Part shown: piece by piece, positions 46,561 to 56,090 of the stretch
How the letters are laid out: every line of letters starts with the position of its first letter
How positions within the stretch are numbered: the first letter of the stretch is position 1
Made by a program: the position numbers and the translations under genes
The notes under the pieces: model-generated
Database searches by the model: none
Told to the model about the DNA's origin: nothing
Seen by the model: only the letters and a program-made list of their open reading frames with translations
Assembly: GCA_016707175.1 (NCBI GenBank)
Contig: JADJIB010000004.1
Span: forward strand, 496,001 to 560,000
DNA: 64,000 bases
Direction: 5' to 3'
From: Candidatus Phosphoribacter hodrii
GTDB lineage: Bacteria > Actinomycetota > Actinomycetes > Actinomycetales > Dermatophilaceae

Positions 46561-48462
46561 ATGAGCACTGGCGCTTACTCGACCGCATACGCGGCAAGCC
46601 TGGCCAACCCGACCGCCTTCTGGGGCGAGGCGGCGAAGGACATCGACTGGATCACGCCACCGACGACAGTTCTGGACGACAGCCGGCCGCCCTTCTACCG
46701 GTGGTTCCCCGACGGGACGCTCAACACCTGCTTCAACGCGATCGACCGGCACGTCGCGGGCGGGCGCGCGGATCAGGTCGCCATCCACTACGACTCACCG
46801 GTGACGGGCCGCAAGGACTCCTTCACGTATGCCGAGTTGCTGGCTCACGTGAGTCGGCTCGCCGGTGCGCTGGTCGGGGCGGGTGTCGGCAAGGGCGACC
46901 GGGTCCTGGTCTACATGCCGATGGTCCCCGAAGCGGTCTTCGCGATGCTGGCCTGTGCGCGGATCGGGGCGATCCACTCGGTGGTCTTCGGCGGGTTCGC
47001 ACCGGCCGAGGTCGCCGCCCGCATCGACGACGCCAAGCCCAAACTCATCCTCTCGGCATCGTGCGGCATCGAGCCCAACCGGGTCGTGCCCTACAAGCCC
47101 TTCCTCGACGAGGGCATCGCCCGGTCCGAGCACAAGCCCGACCAGGTCGTCGTCCTGCAGCGTGAGCAGGCGCGGGCCGAGTTGGGGGAGCGGGACGTCG
47201 ACTGGGCCGAGTTCATCTCGACGCCGGCCGCGGATGCTGGAGCCGACTGTGTCGAGGTCGCCGCCACCGACCCGCTCTACATCCTCTACACCTCGGGCAC
47301 CACCGGGAAGCCCAAGGGCATCTACCGCGACAACGGCGGGCACGCCGTCGCCCTGCGCTGGTCGATGCGCAACATCTACGACGTCGCGCCGGGCGAGACG
47401 ATGTTCACCGCCAGCGACGTCGGCTGGGTCGTCGGGCACTCCTACATCGTCTACGCGCCACTGCTCACGGGCGCGACGACGATCCTTTACGAAGGGAAAC
47501 CGGTCGGGACCCCCGACGCGGGCGCGTTCTGGCGGATCATCTCGGAGTACGGCGCGGTGACGATGTTCACCGCCCCCACTGCCTTCCGGGCGATCAAGAA
47601 GGAAGACCCCGAGGCGACGCTGCTCGCGGGCTACGACCTGTCGCACTTCCGGCAGTTGTTCCTCGCGGGGGAGCGCCTCGACCCCGACACCTACCACTGG
47701 GCCACCGACAAGCTCGGCAAGCCGGTCATCGACAACTGGTGGCAGACCGAGACCGGGTGGCCGATCGCCGCCAACTGCGTGGGGCTCGAGCGACTGCCGA
47801 TCAAGGCCGGGTCGCCGTCGGTCGCCGTGCCGGGCTATGACGTGCAGATCCTCGACCCGACCGGCGAGCAGTTGCCGGCGGGCACCGAGGGCGCGATCGC
47901 GATCAAGCTCCCGCTGCCCCCAGGGACCTTCCCGACGCTGTGGCACGACGACGAGCGTTACGTCTCGTCCTACCTGTCGGCCTACCCCGGCTACTACCTC
48001 ACCGGTGACGGTGGCTTCATCGACGAGGACGGCTACATCTACGTCATGGGCCGCACCGACGATGTCCTCAACGTCGCTGGACACCGGTTGTCGACCGGCT
48101 CGATCGAGGCGGCGCTGGCCGGCCACCCGGCCGTCGCCGAGTGCGCGGTCATCGGCGTGCACGACGACTTCAAGGGCCAGATCCCGCGGGCCCTCGTCGT
48201 CGTCAAGTCTGGGGTCGACGTCGAGGCCGACGGTGACCGGATCCGCAAGGAGCTCGTCGACCGGGTCCGCTCAGAGGTCGGTGCGGTCGCGTCGCTGCGT
48301 CAGGTCGACATCGTCGCCGCCCTTCCCAAGACGCGATCAGGCAAGATCCTGCGCAAGACGATGCGGGAGATCGCCGACGGCCACACGCCAGCCGTGCCGG
48401 CCACCATCGAGGACGCCGGAGTTCTCGACCGGCTCGCCCCGGTGCTGCGCCCGCACGGATAG
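46561..48462 (+). CDS. prpE: Propionyl-CoA synthetase (acyl-CoA synthetase PrpE)
   Basis: This 633-residue AMP-forming ligase activates propionate, or acetate, to the CoA ester. Adenylate-forming motifs: YTSGTTGKPKGIYRDNGGH, NWWQTETGWPI (the Trp after Gly is typical of PrpE rather than Acs), YLTGDGGFIDEDGYIYVMGR, and the acylation-sensitive Lys in PKTRSGKILRKTMR. The start ATG at 46561 has no strong Shine-Dalgarno. A bipartite hairpin follows the stop. No methylcitrate-cycle genes are nearby. Confidence 0.92.
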   Translation: MSTGAYSTAYAASLANPTAFWGEAAKDIDWITPPTTVLDDSRPPFYRWFPDGTLNTCFNAIDRHVAGGRADQVAIHYDSPVTGRKDSFTYAELLAHVSRLAGALVGAGVGKGDRVLVYMPMVPEAVFAMLACARIGAIHSVVFGGFAPAEVAARIDDAKPKLILSASCGIEPNRVVPYKPFLDEGIARSEHKPDQVVVLQREQARAELGERDVDWAEFISTPAADAGADCVEVAATDPLYILYTSGTTGKPKGIYRDNGGHAVALRWSMRNIYDVAPGETMFTASDVGWVVGHSYIVYAPLLTGATTILYEGKPVGTPDAGAFWRIISEYGAVTMFTAPTAFRAIKKEDPEATLLAGYDLSHFRQLFLAGERLDPDTYHWATDKLGKPVIDNWWQTETGWPIAANCVGLERLPIKAGSPSVAVPGYDVQILDPTGEQLPAGTEGAIAIKLPLPPGTFPTLWHDDERYVSSYLSAYPGYYLTGDGGFIDEDGYIYVMGRTDDVLNVAGHRLSTGSIEAALAGHPAVAECAVIGVHDDFKGQIPRALVVVKSGVDVEADGDRIRKELVDRVRSEVGAVASLRQVDIVAALPKTRSGKILRKTMREIADGHTPAVPATIEDAGVLDRLAPVLRPHG

Positions 48463-48468
48463 GCGCGC

Positions 48469-48521
48469 GGGCGGCATACCGGCCGGCCCGTGGGGTCAAC
48501 CCACGGACGGGTATGCCGCCC
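48469..48521. terminator. Bipartite hairpin after prpE with inverted octamers
   Basis: GGGCGGCATACC (48469) pairs with GGTATGCCGCCC (48510); inside, CCGTGGG (48488) pairs with CCCACGG (48500). It lies 7 bp after the prpE stop, a strong terminator candidate, and reuses the dispersed octamer. Confidence 0.8.
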
Positions 48522-48548
48522 TCCCACGCGCGGTGTCACCATGCTTCG

Positions 48549-49469
48549 GTGCTCGGTGCGCTCCAGGGGTTCTCGACGATTGCCGCGGTCATTTCCGTGG
48601 GTTTCGTCCTTGCCCACGTCGGGGTGCTCGGGATGGAAGCCCGCAACATCCTCGCCGACCTGGCGTTCTTCGTCGCCTCGCCGGCCCTGCTGCTCGTGGT
48701 GCTGTCCAAGGCTCCGGTGTCGGCGGTGCTCTCGTGGGGGCTGGTCGTCGCCGCGGGCGGGGCGCTGCTCGTCATGGCCATCGCCGCCGCGATCGCGCAT
48801 TGGCGCTGGGGGATGGGGCTCGGCGAGACCGTGCTGGCGGCGCTCTGCTCGGGTTACGTCAACTCGGGGAACCTCGGCCTGCCGATCGCGCTCTATGTCC
48901 TCGGCGACATCACGTATGCCGCGCCCGTCCTGCTCCTGCAACTGCTCGTGTTGACGCCGGTGAGCATGACCGTGTTGGACTCCCAATTGCCTTTTGCCAA
49001 GCCGGGTGTGATGTCAAGGGTGGCCGGGCTGTTGCGCAACCCGATCACGGTGGGGGCACTGATCGGTCTGGTCCTGTCGGTGACCGGCCGCCAGCTTCCG
49101 TCGGCGCTCCTCGACCCGATCACGCTCATCGGCAACCTCGCGGTGCCCTGCATGCTGATCGCGTTTGGAGTTGCGCTGCGGTTGGGGCAGCGGCCGGGGA
49201 AGGACCTCGGCCGGGTGGCAACGTTGTCGGGCCTCAAACTCGTCGGGCAGCCGGTGATCGCCGCGTCGTTGGGGGCCGCCCTCGGGTTGCGGGGGCACGA
49301 GTTGTTCGCTGTCGTCGTCATGGCCGCGCTGCCCACCGCGCAGAACATCTTCACCTATTCACTGCGCTATGACCGGGGCGTCTATCTCACCCGCGACACC
49401 ATCTTCGTCACGACCCTGGCCTCGGCGCCGGTGATCCTCGTGGCCGCGCTGGTCTTCGGTGGGGCCTGA
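48549..49469 (+). CDS. AEC family transporter (auxin efflux carrier-like permease)
   Basis: This 306-residue membrane protein has about ten hydrophobic helices in two halves, with SGYVNSGNLGLPIALYVLG in the first half and PTAQNIFTYSLRYDRGVYLTRDTIF in the second, as in AEC permeases. Such carriers move malate, malonate or other carboxylates. The start is GTG at 48549; its upstream lies at the end of the prpE terminator, so its promoter is unclear. Confidence 0.85.
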   Translation: MLGALQGFSTIAAVISVGFVLAHVGVLGMEARNILADLAFFVASPALLLVVLSKAPVSAVLSWGLVVAAGGALLVMAIAAAIAHWRWGMGLGETVLAALCSGYVNSGNLGLPIALYVLGDITYAAPVLLLQLLVLTPVSMTVLDSQLPFAKPGVMSRVAGLLRNPITVGALIGLVLSVTGRQLPSALLDPITLIGNLAVPCMLIAFGVALRLGQRPGKDLGRVATLSGLKLVGQPVIAASLGAALGLRGHELFAVVVMAALPTAQNIFTYSLRYDRGVYLTRDTIFVTTLASAPVILVAALVFGGA

Positions 49470-49481
49470 CCGACCCTGGGC

Positions 49482-49624
49482 TGCCGGTCGCGCCCGAATT
49501 CCCCACACTCGCCGATGATCTGGGGAGGTCCCGGCCCTGGCTGCCCCAAGTTCCCCACACTCGCCGGTGATCTGGGGAAGGGGTATGCCGGTCGCGCCCG
49601 AATTCCCCACACTCGCCGGTGTTG
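49482..49624. repeat. Three-unit 52-bp-period hairpin repeat
   Basis: TTCCCCACACTCGCCG starts at 49499, 49551 and 49603, exactly 52 bp apart. Each of the first two units ends TGGGGA, so TTCCCCA/TGGGGAA makes a hairpin; the third is truncated. Units 1 and 3 also share the preceding GGTCGCGCCCGAA. It lies in a 296-bp gap between the AEC gene and a convergent FAD oxidase gene. Confidence 0.8.
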
Positions 49625-49730
49625 TAGCGCGGGGCTTCGCCATTCGGCCGCTCAGGTGCGAGACCGGCGCCCTGGCGTCGGTTTCGCTCACCCGAACGGG
49701 GTGCCATGGGCCGACAGGCTGACCGGTTTG

Positions 49731-49758
49731 GTCAGGGTTGGTCAGGGTTGGTCAGGGT
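49731..49758. repeat. Tandem 10-bp repeat GTCAGGGTTG
   Basis: Two perfect units (49731, 49741) and a near-complete third (49751) lie just beyond the 3' end of the leftward FAD oxidase gene. No function apparent. Confidence 0.8.
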
Positions 49759-49765
49759 GACCCCC

Positions 49766-51151
49766 TCAGTGGCCGGTGAGGGCGGACAACACCCGTCCCA
49801 GCACCGCCTCGCGGCCCGTGAGTGACTCCTCGAGATCCGCCCACCCCGCCACTCGCAGCCCGGCGTTGACGCCCAGCCACCGCACCGGCTCCGGCTCCCA
49901 CGACGGCGAGACATGGCCCACCCACGGCAGCCGGGTCAGCCCGCTCGCCCGCCCCAGCACCAGATCGGCCAGCGTTCGCCCGGCCAGGTTGCTCGCCGCC
50001 ACGCCATCGCCCACATAACCGCCGGCCCACCCCAAGCGCGCCACGGGGTCGTAACCCACCGACGGATGCCAGTCTCGCGCGATCCCCAGCGGTCCGCCCC
50101 AACGGTGGGTCACGGCATACCCCTGCAGGATGGGGAACAGCTCGCGCAAGGTGCGCTCCAACTCCGCGAAAACCGTTGGTTCCGAATCGAACTCGGGCCG
50201 AATCGCGGACCCCCAGTGATAGGGCGCCCCCCGGCCGCCGAAGGCGATCCGGTCATCAGCCGTCCGCTGGCCATAGATGATGACGTGCCGGTGGTCGGCG
50301 AAGGTCTCGCGCTGGGCCAGCCCGATCTCGTCCCACACACCGGCGGGCAGCGGCTCGGTAGCGATCATCAAGGAGTAGACCGGGGTCGTGCGCCGTCGCA
50401 GCCCCGCCAGCCGCGCGGTCCAAGCCTCGGTCGCCCGCACGGTATGCCGGGTCCGCACCACCGTCCCCGACTCCAGGACCACTCGACCGGGCGACGCGGA
50501 CGTGACCCGGGCACCCTCGACAATCACTCCGCCACGCGAACGCACCACTGCCGCAAGCCCGTCCACAAGGTTGCGCGGATGGATCCGCGCGCAGTTGGGG
50601 TTGTAGGTCGCGCCCAACAACCCCGACATCCGCACCCGGTCTCGGGCCTCCGGCAGGTCAAGCCAGACGGTGCCATCGCCCCAGGCCGCGCCGGCAGCGG
50701 CATACCCGCGGGCTCGCTCGACCTGCGCGGGAGTCCGCGCGGCGAGCACGACGCCACCACGTCGGTAGTCGCAGTCGATGCCTTCGTCGGCGGCGACCCG
50801 GCCGACTTCGAGGACGGTCTCACGCAGGGCCGCGCCCATGGATCGCGCTGCGGCCTCACCGGATTCGCGCGCCAACGTGCTGGCAGACACCGGCCACAAC
50901 GCCGACACCCAGCCACCGTTGCGCCCGCTCGCCCCGAACCCGACGTGCTCGGCTTCCAGCACGACGACGGACAACGACGGGTCCAGCCCGAGCAAGTAGT
51001 ACGCCGTCCACAGGCCCGTGAAGCCGCCGCCGACGATGGCGACGTCGACCTCGGACGGGGGCTGCGCGGCATACCCCGCGCCCACAGGGCCCACCCCGGG
51101 TGCCGCGGCAGGGGAGGGTATGCCGCCCTCCCACCACAGCGGGCGGGTCAC
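49766..51151 (-). CDS. FAD-dependent oxidase, PuuB-like (gamma-glutamylputrescine oxidase family)
   Basis: This 461-residue D-amino-acid-oxidase-fold flavoprotein has AIVGGGFTGLWTAYYLLG, LEAEHVGFGASGRNGGW, HRWGGPLGIARDW and a final GYVGDGVAASNLAGRTL. The family oxidises polyamines or their gamma-glutamyl derivatives. No PuuA-like glutamylputrescine synthetase is in the window, so direct amine oxidation is also possible. The start is GTG at 51151, overlapping the upstream aminotransferase stop by 4 bp. It is the last gene of the leftward AsnC-aminotransferase-oxidase operon. Confidence 0.88.
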   Translation of the reverse strand: MTRPLWWEGGIPSPAAAPGVGPVGAGYAAQPPSEVDVAIVGGGFTGLWTAYYLLGLDPSLSVVVLEAEHVGFGASGRNGGWVSALWPVSASTLARESGEAAARSMGAALRETVLEVGRVAADEGIDCDYRRGGVVLAARTPAQVERARGYAAAGAAWGDGTVWLDLPEARDRVRMSGLLGATYNPNCARIHPRNLVDGLAAVVRSRGGVIVEGARVTSASPGRVVLESGTVVRTRHTVRATEAWTARLAGLRRRTTPVYSLMIATEPLPAGVWDEIGLAQRETFADHRHVIIYGQRTADDRIAFGGRGAPYHWGSAIRPEFDSEPTVFAELERTLRELFPILQGYAVTHRWGGPLGIARDWHPSVGYDPVARLGWAGGYVGDGVAASNLAGRTLADLVLGRASGLTRLPWVGHVSPSWEPEPVRWLGVNAGLRVAGWADLEESLTGREAVLGRVLSALTGH

Positions 51152-52578
51152 AGGTGCGCTTCGGCGCCCTGCAGGACCGAGCGCAGCCGAGAGGTGATGT
51201 CGTCGAACTCAGGCTGGCCGATGATGAGCGGGGGAGCGAGTTGGATGACGGGATCGCCCCGGTCGTCGGCCCGACAGTAGATGCCGGCGTCGAAGAGGGC
51301 CTTGGACAGGTAGCCGCGCAACAACCGCTCGCACTCGCCGTCGTCGAAGGTCTCGCGGGTGGCTTTGTCCTTGACCAACTCGATGCCGTAGAAGAAGCCT
51401 TCGCCGCGGACATCGCCGACGATCGGCAGGTCGAGCAGGGTCTCCAGGGAGGCGCGGAAGGCCGGGGCCGTCTCGCGGACGTGGGCGTTGAGCCCTTCCT
51501 TCTCGAAGATGTCGAGGTTGGCCATGGCGACCGCGCACGAGATGGGGTGGCCACCGAAGGTGTAGCCATGCGGGAAGTAGGTCAGCCCGTGCCGGAACGG
51601 CTCGAACAGCCGGTCGCTGACGATCATGCATCCCAGCGGTGCATAGCCGGACGTGACGCCCTTGGCCGTGGTGATGATGTCTGGGACGTAGCCGAGTTGG
51701 TTGCAGGCGAAGTAGTCGCCGATCCGACCGAAGGCGCAGATCGTCTCGTCGGAGACGAGCAGCACGTCGTACTCGTCGCAGATCTCGCGGACCCGCTCGA
51801 AGTAGCCGGGGGGCGGAGGGAAACACCCCCCGGAGTTCTGCACCGGCTCGAGGAAGACGGCGGCGACGGTCTCGGGCCCTTCGAACTCGATGGCCTCGGC
51901 GATCCGGTTCGCGGCCCACAGCCCGAACGCCTTCGGGTCATCGCGCAGGTGTTCCGGCGCGCGATAGAGGTTGGTGTTGGGCACCTTGTGGCCGCCGGGC
52001 ACGAGCGGCTCGAAGACCGCTTTGGCGGCTGGAATGCCGGTGATCGACAAGGCCCCCTGAGGAGTGCCGTGATAAGCGATGTTGCGGCTGATCACCTTGG
52101 TCTTCATCGGCTTGCCGACGAGCTTGTAGTACTGCTTGGCCAGCTTCCAGGCCGACTCGACAGCCTCGCCGCCGCCGGTCGTGAAGAACACCCGGTTGAG
52201 GTCGCCAGGGGCGTAGTGAGCAAGGCGCTCGGCCAACTCGACGGCCCGCGGGTGGGCATAGGACCACAGCGGGAAGTAGGCGATCTTCTGGAACTGTGCC
52301 ATGGCGGCGTCGGCCAACTCCTGCCGGCCGTGGCCGACCTGGACGGTGAACAGGCCCGACAGTCCGTCGAGGTATTTGTTCCCTCGGTCGTCCCAGATGT
52401 AGGCCCCGTCACCCTTGACGATGAGCGGCACGGTGTGGGCGCCGTCGCGATCCTCGAAGACCGAATGGCGGGTGAAGTGCATCCACAGGTGATCCCGGGC
52501 GGCCTCCGAATAGAGCTTGCCGGTGCCGGTGTGGAAGTCGGAGCTGGGTTCCCAGATCTCGGACGGGTAGATCGTCAT
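51148..52578 (-). CDS. Class III (omega) aminotransferase, probably putrescine/diamine-acting
   Basis: This 476-residue PLP enzyme of the putrescine/beta-alanine-pyruvate aminotransferase type has GNKYLDGLSGLFTVQVGHG, FFTTGGGEAVESAWKLA, AVFLEPVQNSGGC, SDETICAFGRIG and the Schiff-base Lys in DIITTAKGVTSGYAPLG. Context suggests it converts putrescine to 4-aminobutanal. The start ATG at 52578 overlaps the AsnC stop (ATGA). An open frame continues upstream to 53169 but overlaps asnC and is not coding. Confidence 0.9.
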   Translation of the reverse strand: MTIYPSEIWEPSSDFHTGTGKLYSEAARDHLWMHFTRHSVFEDRDGAHTVPLIVKGDGAYIWDDRGNKYLDGLSGLFTVQVGHGRQELADAAMAQFQKIAYFPLWSYAHPRAVELAERLAHYAPGDLNRVFFTTGGGEAVESAWKLAKQYYKLVGKPMKTKVISRNIAYHGTPQGALSITGIPAAKAVFEPLVPGGHKVPNTNLYRAPEHLRDDPKAFGLWAANRIAEAIEFEGPETVAAVFLEPVQNSGGCFPPPPGYFERVREICDEYDVLLVSDETICAFGRIGDYFACNQLGYVPDIITTAKGVTSGYAPLGCMIVSDRLFEPFRHGLTYFPHGYTFGGHPISCAVAMANLDIFEKEGLNAHVRETAPAFRASLETLLDLPIVGDVRGEGFFYGIELVKDKATRETFDDGECERLLRGYLSKALFDAGIYCRADDRGDPVIQLAPPLIIGQPEFDDITSRLRSVLQGAEAHL

Positions 52579-53051
52579 CGTGTGCCCCAGTTGTAGTGCT
52601 GCTTGTTGAGTTCGAGATAGACGAACGTCTCCGTGGCTCCCACACCCGGCAACGTCCGGATCCGCTGCGAGATGACCTCGAGCAGGTGGGCGTCGTCCTC
52701 GCACACCACCTCGGCGAGCAGGTCGAAGCTTCCGGCCGTCGTCACGACGTAGTCGACCTCGGGGATCGCGCTGACCGCTTCGGCGACCGGGCCGATGTCG
52801 CCCTGGACCTTGATCCCGACCATCGCCTGACGGAGGAAGCCGACATGCAGTGGGTCGGTGACGGCGACGATCTGCACGACCCCGCCGTCGACGAGTTTCT
52901 GCACCCGTTGTCGGACGGCCGCCTCGGACAGCCCCACTGCGGTCGCGATCGCGGCATACGACCGACGTCCGTCCTCTTGAAGTTGCTCGATGATCGCCTT
53001 CGCGGTGGCGTCGAGAACTTGCCGGGTCGGGCGGCGGGTCGAACGTCTCAT
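52575..53051 (-). CDS. Lrp/AsnC family transcriptional regulator
   Basis: This 158-residue regulator begins with a winged-helix domain (AKAIIEQLQEDGRRSYAAIATAVGLSEAAVRQRVQKL) and ends with a RAM ligand-binding domain (GIKVQGDIGPVAEAVSAIPEVDYVVTTAGSFDLLAEV). It is the first gene of the leftward operon and diverges from the aldehyde dehydrogenase gene, so it probably controls the whole polyamine locus. Starts at 53051 (MRRSTRRPT) and 53069 are both possible. Confidence 0.92.
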   Translation of the reverse strand: MRRSTRRPTRQVLDATAKAIIEQLQEDGRRSYAAIATAVGLSEAAVRQRVQKLVDGGVVQIVAVTDPLHVGFLRQAMVGIKVQGDIGPVAEAVSAIPEVDYVVTTAGSFDLLAEVVCEDDAHLLEVISQRIRTLPGVGATETFVYLELNKQHYNWGTR

Positions 53052-53138
53052 GGACGGTCCCGATGTCATGGGGTCTGATCGTGCCCGCTGCGGTGCCGGT
53101 TGGCAAGGCCCGGCCGGGCTCGACCCTTCGGAATCTAT

Positions 53139-53199
53139 CGTTTTCGGGTCCAGGGAGCGCAGAATGCAAAGTTTCTATGCCTTGCCACTACCGAAAACG
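53139..53199. promoter_or_regulatory. Inverted repeat in the divergent promoter region, candidate AsnC operator
   Basis: CGTTTTCGG (53139-53147) and CCGAAAACG (53191-53199) are perfect inverted repeats with 52 bp from start to start, about five helical turns, in the 220-bp gap between asnC and the dehydrogenase gene. TAGATT at 53213 may be a -10 of the rightward promoter. The arrangement fits Lrp-type binding but is unproven. Confidence 0.5.
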
Positions 53200-53271
53200 G
53201 TCGCCAGCGGGCTAGATTGCCCGAAACCGCGTCCGGACCGGGAGCCGGCGGCCAGCTCAACGGAGGTCTCT

Positions 53272-54719
53272 ATGTCTCAAGCCCCACGCGTGTTGCGCAA
53301 CCACGTCGGCGGCGAGTTCGTCGACGCGACGGCCGATGCGCGCAGCGATGTCGTCAACCCGGCGACCGGCCAGGTCGTCGCCACGGCCCCCGTCTCCGGG
53401 CAAGAGGACGTCAACCGGGCGTATGCCGCCGCTTCCGCGGCCTTCGAGGAGTGGGGCCGCACGACACCGCGCGAGCGGCAGGAGGCCCTGCTGAAGTTCG
53501 CCGCTGCGGTGGAGGCTCGGGCCGACGACTTCGTCCACCTGGAGGGCGAGAACACCGGCAAGCCGCACGCGCTCACCGCGAGCGAGGAGGTGCCGCCGAT
53601 GCTCGACCAGATCCGCTTCTTCGCCGGCGCCGCCCGCGTTCTGGAGGGACGCTCGGCAGGGGAGTACATGCCGGGGCACACCTCGTGGATCCGCCGCGAA
53701 CCCATCGGCGTGATCGGCCAGGTCACCCCCTGGAACTACCCGATGATGATGGCCATCTGGAAGATCGCCCCGCCCTGGCGGCAGGCAACACGGTCGTCCT
53801 CAAGCCGAGCGACACGACCCCCGAGACCACCCTGTTGCTCGCTGCGTTGGCCGCCGACTGTTTCCCCGCCGGCACCTTCAACGTCGTCACCGGGGACCGC
53901 GAGACCGGCCGGATGGTCGTGTCGAACCCCCGGGCCGACATGGTCGCCATCACCGGGTCGGTGCGGGCCGGCTCGCAGGTCGCCGCCGCTGCCGCCGAGA
54001 GCGTCAAGCGGGTCCACCTCGAGCTCGGCGGCAAGGCGCCGGTCGTCGTCTTCGATGACGCCGACATCGAGGCGGCCGTCGAGGGGATCGCCATCGCGGG
54101 CTACTTCAACGCGGGGCAGGACTGCACGGCGGCCACCCGGGTGCTCGCCGGTCCCGGGATTTACGACGACTTCGTCGCCGCCCTGGGGGAGTATGCCGCG
54201 AACTCGGCCAAGGTCGGCATGCCCGACGACGAGGACGCGCTCTTCGGGCCGGTCAACAACCCCGCGCAGTTGGAGCGGGTGACGGGCTTCCTCAACCGGG
54301 TGCCGGCCCACGCGTCTGTGGTGGCCGGCGGCTCCCGCGTCACCGACCTCGGCGATGGGTATTTCATCGCCCCGACGGTGCTCGCCGGCCTGCGCCAGGA
54401 CGACGAACACATCCAGAAAGAGATCTTCGGGCCCGTCATCACCGTGCAGCGCTTCTCCGATGAGGACGAGGCGATCCGGTGGGCCAACGGCGTCGACTAC
54501 GGCTTGGCGTCGTCGGTCTGGACGAAGGACTTCGGGCGGGCCATGCGGATGTCGCGGGCCTTGGATTTCGGGTGTGTGTGGATCAACACGCACATTCCGA
54601 TCGTGGCCGAGATGCCACACGGGGGATACAAGCACAGCGGTTACGGCAAGGACCTGTCGATGTACGGCTTGGAGGACTACACCCGTATCAAGCACGTCAT
54701 GGCCAATATCCAGGCCTGA
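53272..54719 (+). CDS. Gamma-aminobutyraldehyde dehydrogenase-like enzyme, frameshifted near 53772
   Basis: This NAD-dependent aldehyde dehydrogenase (about 482 residues after repair) should oxidise 4-aminobutanal to GABA. Motifs: IGVIGQVTPWNYPMMMAIWK, the catalytic Glu in HLELGGKAPVVVF and the catalytic Cys in FNAGQDCTAATR. EMPHGGYKHSGYGKD near the end is typical of the PatD/BADH group. After WKIAP (53770) one G is missing; ALAAGNTVVLKPSDTTPE continues in another frame to the stop at 54719. ATG 53272 has GGAGG upstream. A single-base deletion, probably technical, is likely. Confidence 0.88.
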
Positions 54720-54848
54720 CGCAATCACCGCGCCGATCCCTCGGCCGGAACCTTCTCAACCCACTCCCCGGCGGGCCTGGCTCCGCCGCACGTCGTCCCT
54801 ACCGCGGCCTCGACGGCCCGGCATTCCTCTCAAGGAAGGAGCGGTGCG

Positions 54849-56090
54849 ATGCGCCGATCCGAACCACCTCGTGATCCGCAGGCGCGGGCCCTGGCCTCGC
54901 TCGCGGCAAGCTCTCTGTCCCGTCGTCGGCTGCTGTCCGGCGCCGGCCTCGGCCTGGCCGGTGCGGGCCTGGCCGCGTGTGCGCCGCCGTTGCCACCGGC
55001 CGCGACCGGCCCGACCGGCCCGAAGCTGCCCGTCGACAAGTCGGCCACTGACAAGACCGTCGCCTTCGCCAACTGGACTGCCTACCTCGACTACGACGAG
55101 GAGGCCAAGAACTACCCGACGTTGGAGGCCTTCATCAAGGAGACCGGCATCCAGGCCTCCTACACGGAGGACATCGAGGACAACGACGCCTACGTCTCCA
55201 AGATCAAGCCGCAGTTGCAGGCAACCCCGCCGCAGGACATCAACCGGGACATCTTCGCCCTCACGGACTGGATGGCCAACCGGGTGATCCGCGACGGTCT
55301 GGTGCAGCCGCTGGACCTCATCCGGATGCCGCACGCCGCCAACCTGCTCGACTCCCTCAAGGACGTGTCCTTCGACCCGGGCCGCAAGTACTCACTGACC
55401 TGGCAGAGCGGTTTCGCCGGAATCGGCTACGACAAGAGCAAGGTTGGCCGCGAGCTCAAGAGCCTGTCGGACCTGTGGGCCGACGATCTCAAGGGCAAGG
55501 TCGTGGCCCTCTCAGAGATGCGCGACACCCTCGGCCTGATCATGCAGTCGCAAGGCGTCGACATCTCCGGCTCGTTCACCAAGGACCAGGTCTCCAAGGC
55601 CATGGACGAGGTGTCCAAGCGGATCGCCGATCAGAACATCCGCCGGATCAAGGGCAACTCCTACATGGAGGACCTCAAGAGCGGCAACGCCATCGCCGGC
55701 ATCGTCTGGAGCGGTGACCTGTTCATCCTGCGGGCCGAGACCGAGAACGAGAACTGGGAGTTCGTCATCCCCGACTCCGGCGGCACGCTCTGGAGCGACA
55801 ACATGATGATCCCCATCACCTCGACCCATCGCCGCAACGCGATGGCGCTGATGGACTACTACTACCGCCCCGACGTGGCAGCCCAGGTCGCGGCCTACGT
55901 CAACTACGTCTGTCCGGTCGTCGGCGCCCAGGCGGAGTTGGCCAAGACCGACCCCGAGCTCGCCGAGAGCCCGTTCATCTTCCCCACTTCCGAGTGGATC
56001 GCAGAACACAAGATCCAGGGGTTCCGGGCGCTGGACGCCCAAGAGGACGCGGACTACTCCGCGATGTGGGCAAAGGTGGTGGGCAACTGA
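54849..56090 (+). CDS. potD: Polyamine ABC transporter substrate-binding lipoprotein (PotD/PotF-like)
   Basis: This 413-residue exported binding protein has a twin-arginine-type lipoprotein signal (SRRRLLSGAGLGLAGAGLAAC, Cys about residue 39). Polyamine-binding landmarks follow: FANWTAYLDYDEE, YTEDIEDNDAYVSKI, KYSLTWQSGFAGIGYDKS and IPDSGGTLWSDNMMIP. The start ATG at 54849 has a strong AAGGAAGGAG. It begins potDABC with overlapping starts, 129 bp after the dehydrogenase gene. Confidence 0.93.
   Translation: MRRSEPPRDPQARALASLAASSLSRRRLLSGAGLGLAGAGLAACAPPLPPAATGPTGPKLPVDKSATDKTVAFANWTAYLDYDEEAKNYPTLEAFIKETGIQASYTEDIEDNDAYVSKIKPQLQATPPQDINRDIFALTDWMANRVIRDGLVQPLDLIRMPHAANLLDSLKDVSFDPGRKYSLTWQSGFAGIGYDKSKVGRELKSLSDLWADDLKGKVVALSEMRDTLGLIMQSQGVDISGSFTKDQVSKAMDEVSKRIADQNIRRIKGNSYMEDLKSGNAIAGIVWSGDLFILRAETENENWEFVIPDSGGTLWSDNMMIPITSTHRRNAMALMDYYYRPDVAAQVAAYVNYVCPVVGAQAELAKTDPELAESPFIFPTSEWIAEHKIQGFRALDAQEDADYSAMWAKVVGN

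Noticed and set aside
49482..49624. Short CRISPR array
   Set aside because: Only three units, palindromic over most of their length, with partly conserved spacers and no cas genes.
51148..53169. Aminotransferase with a 197-residue N-terminal extension
   Set aside because: The extension overlaps the AsnC regulator in another frame; the ATG at 52578 overlapping the AsnC stop is the natural start.
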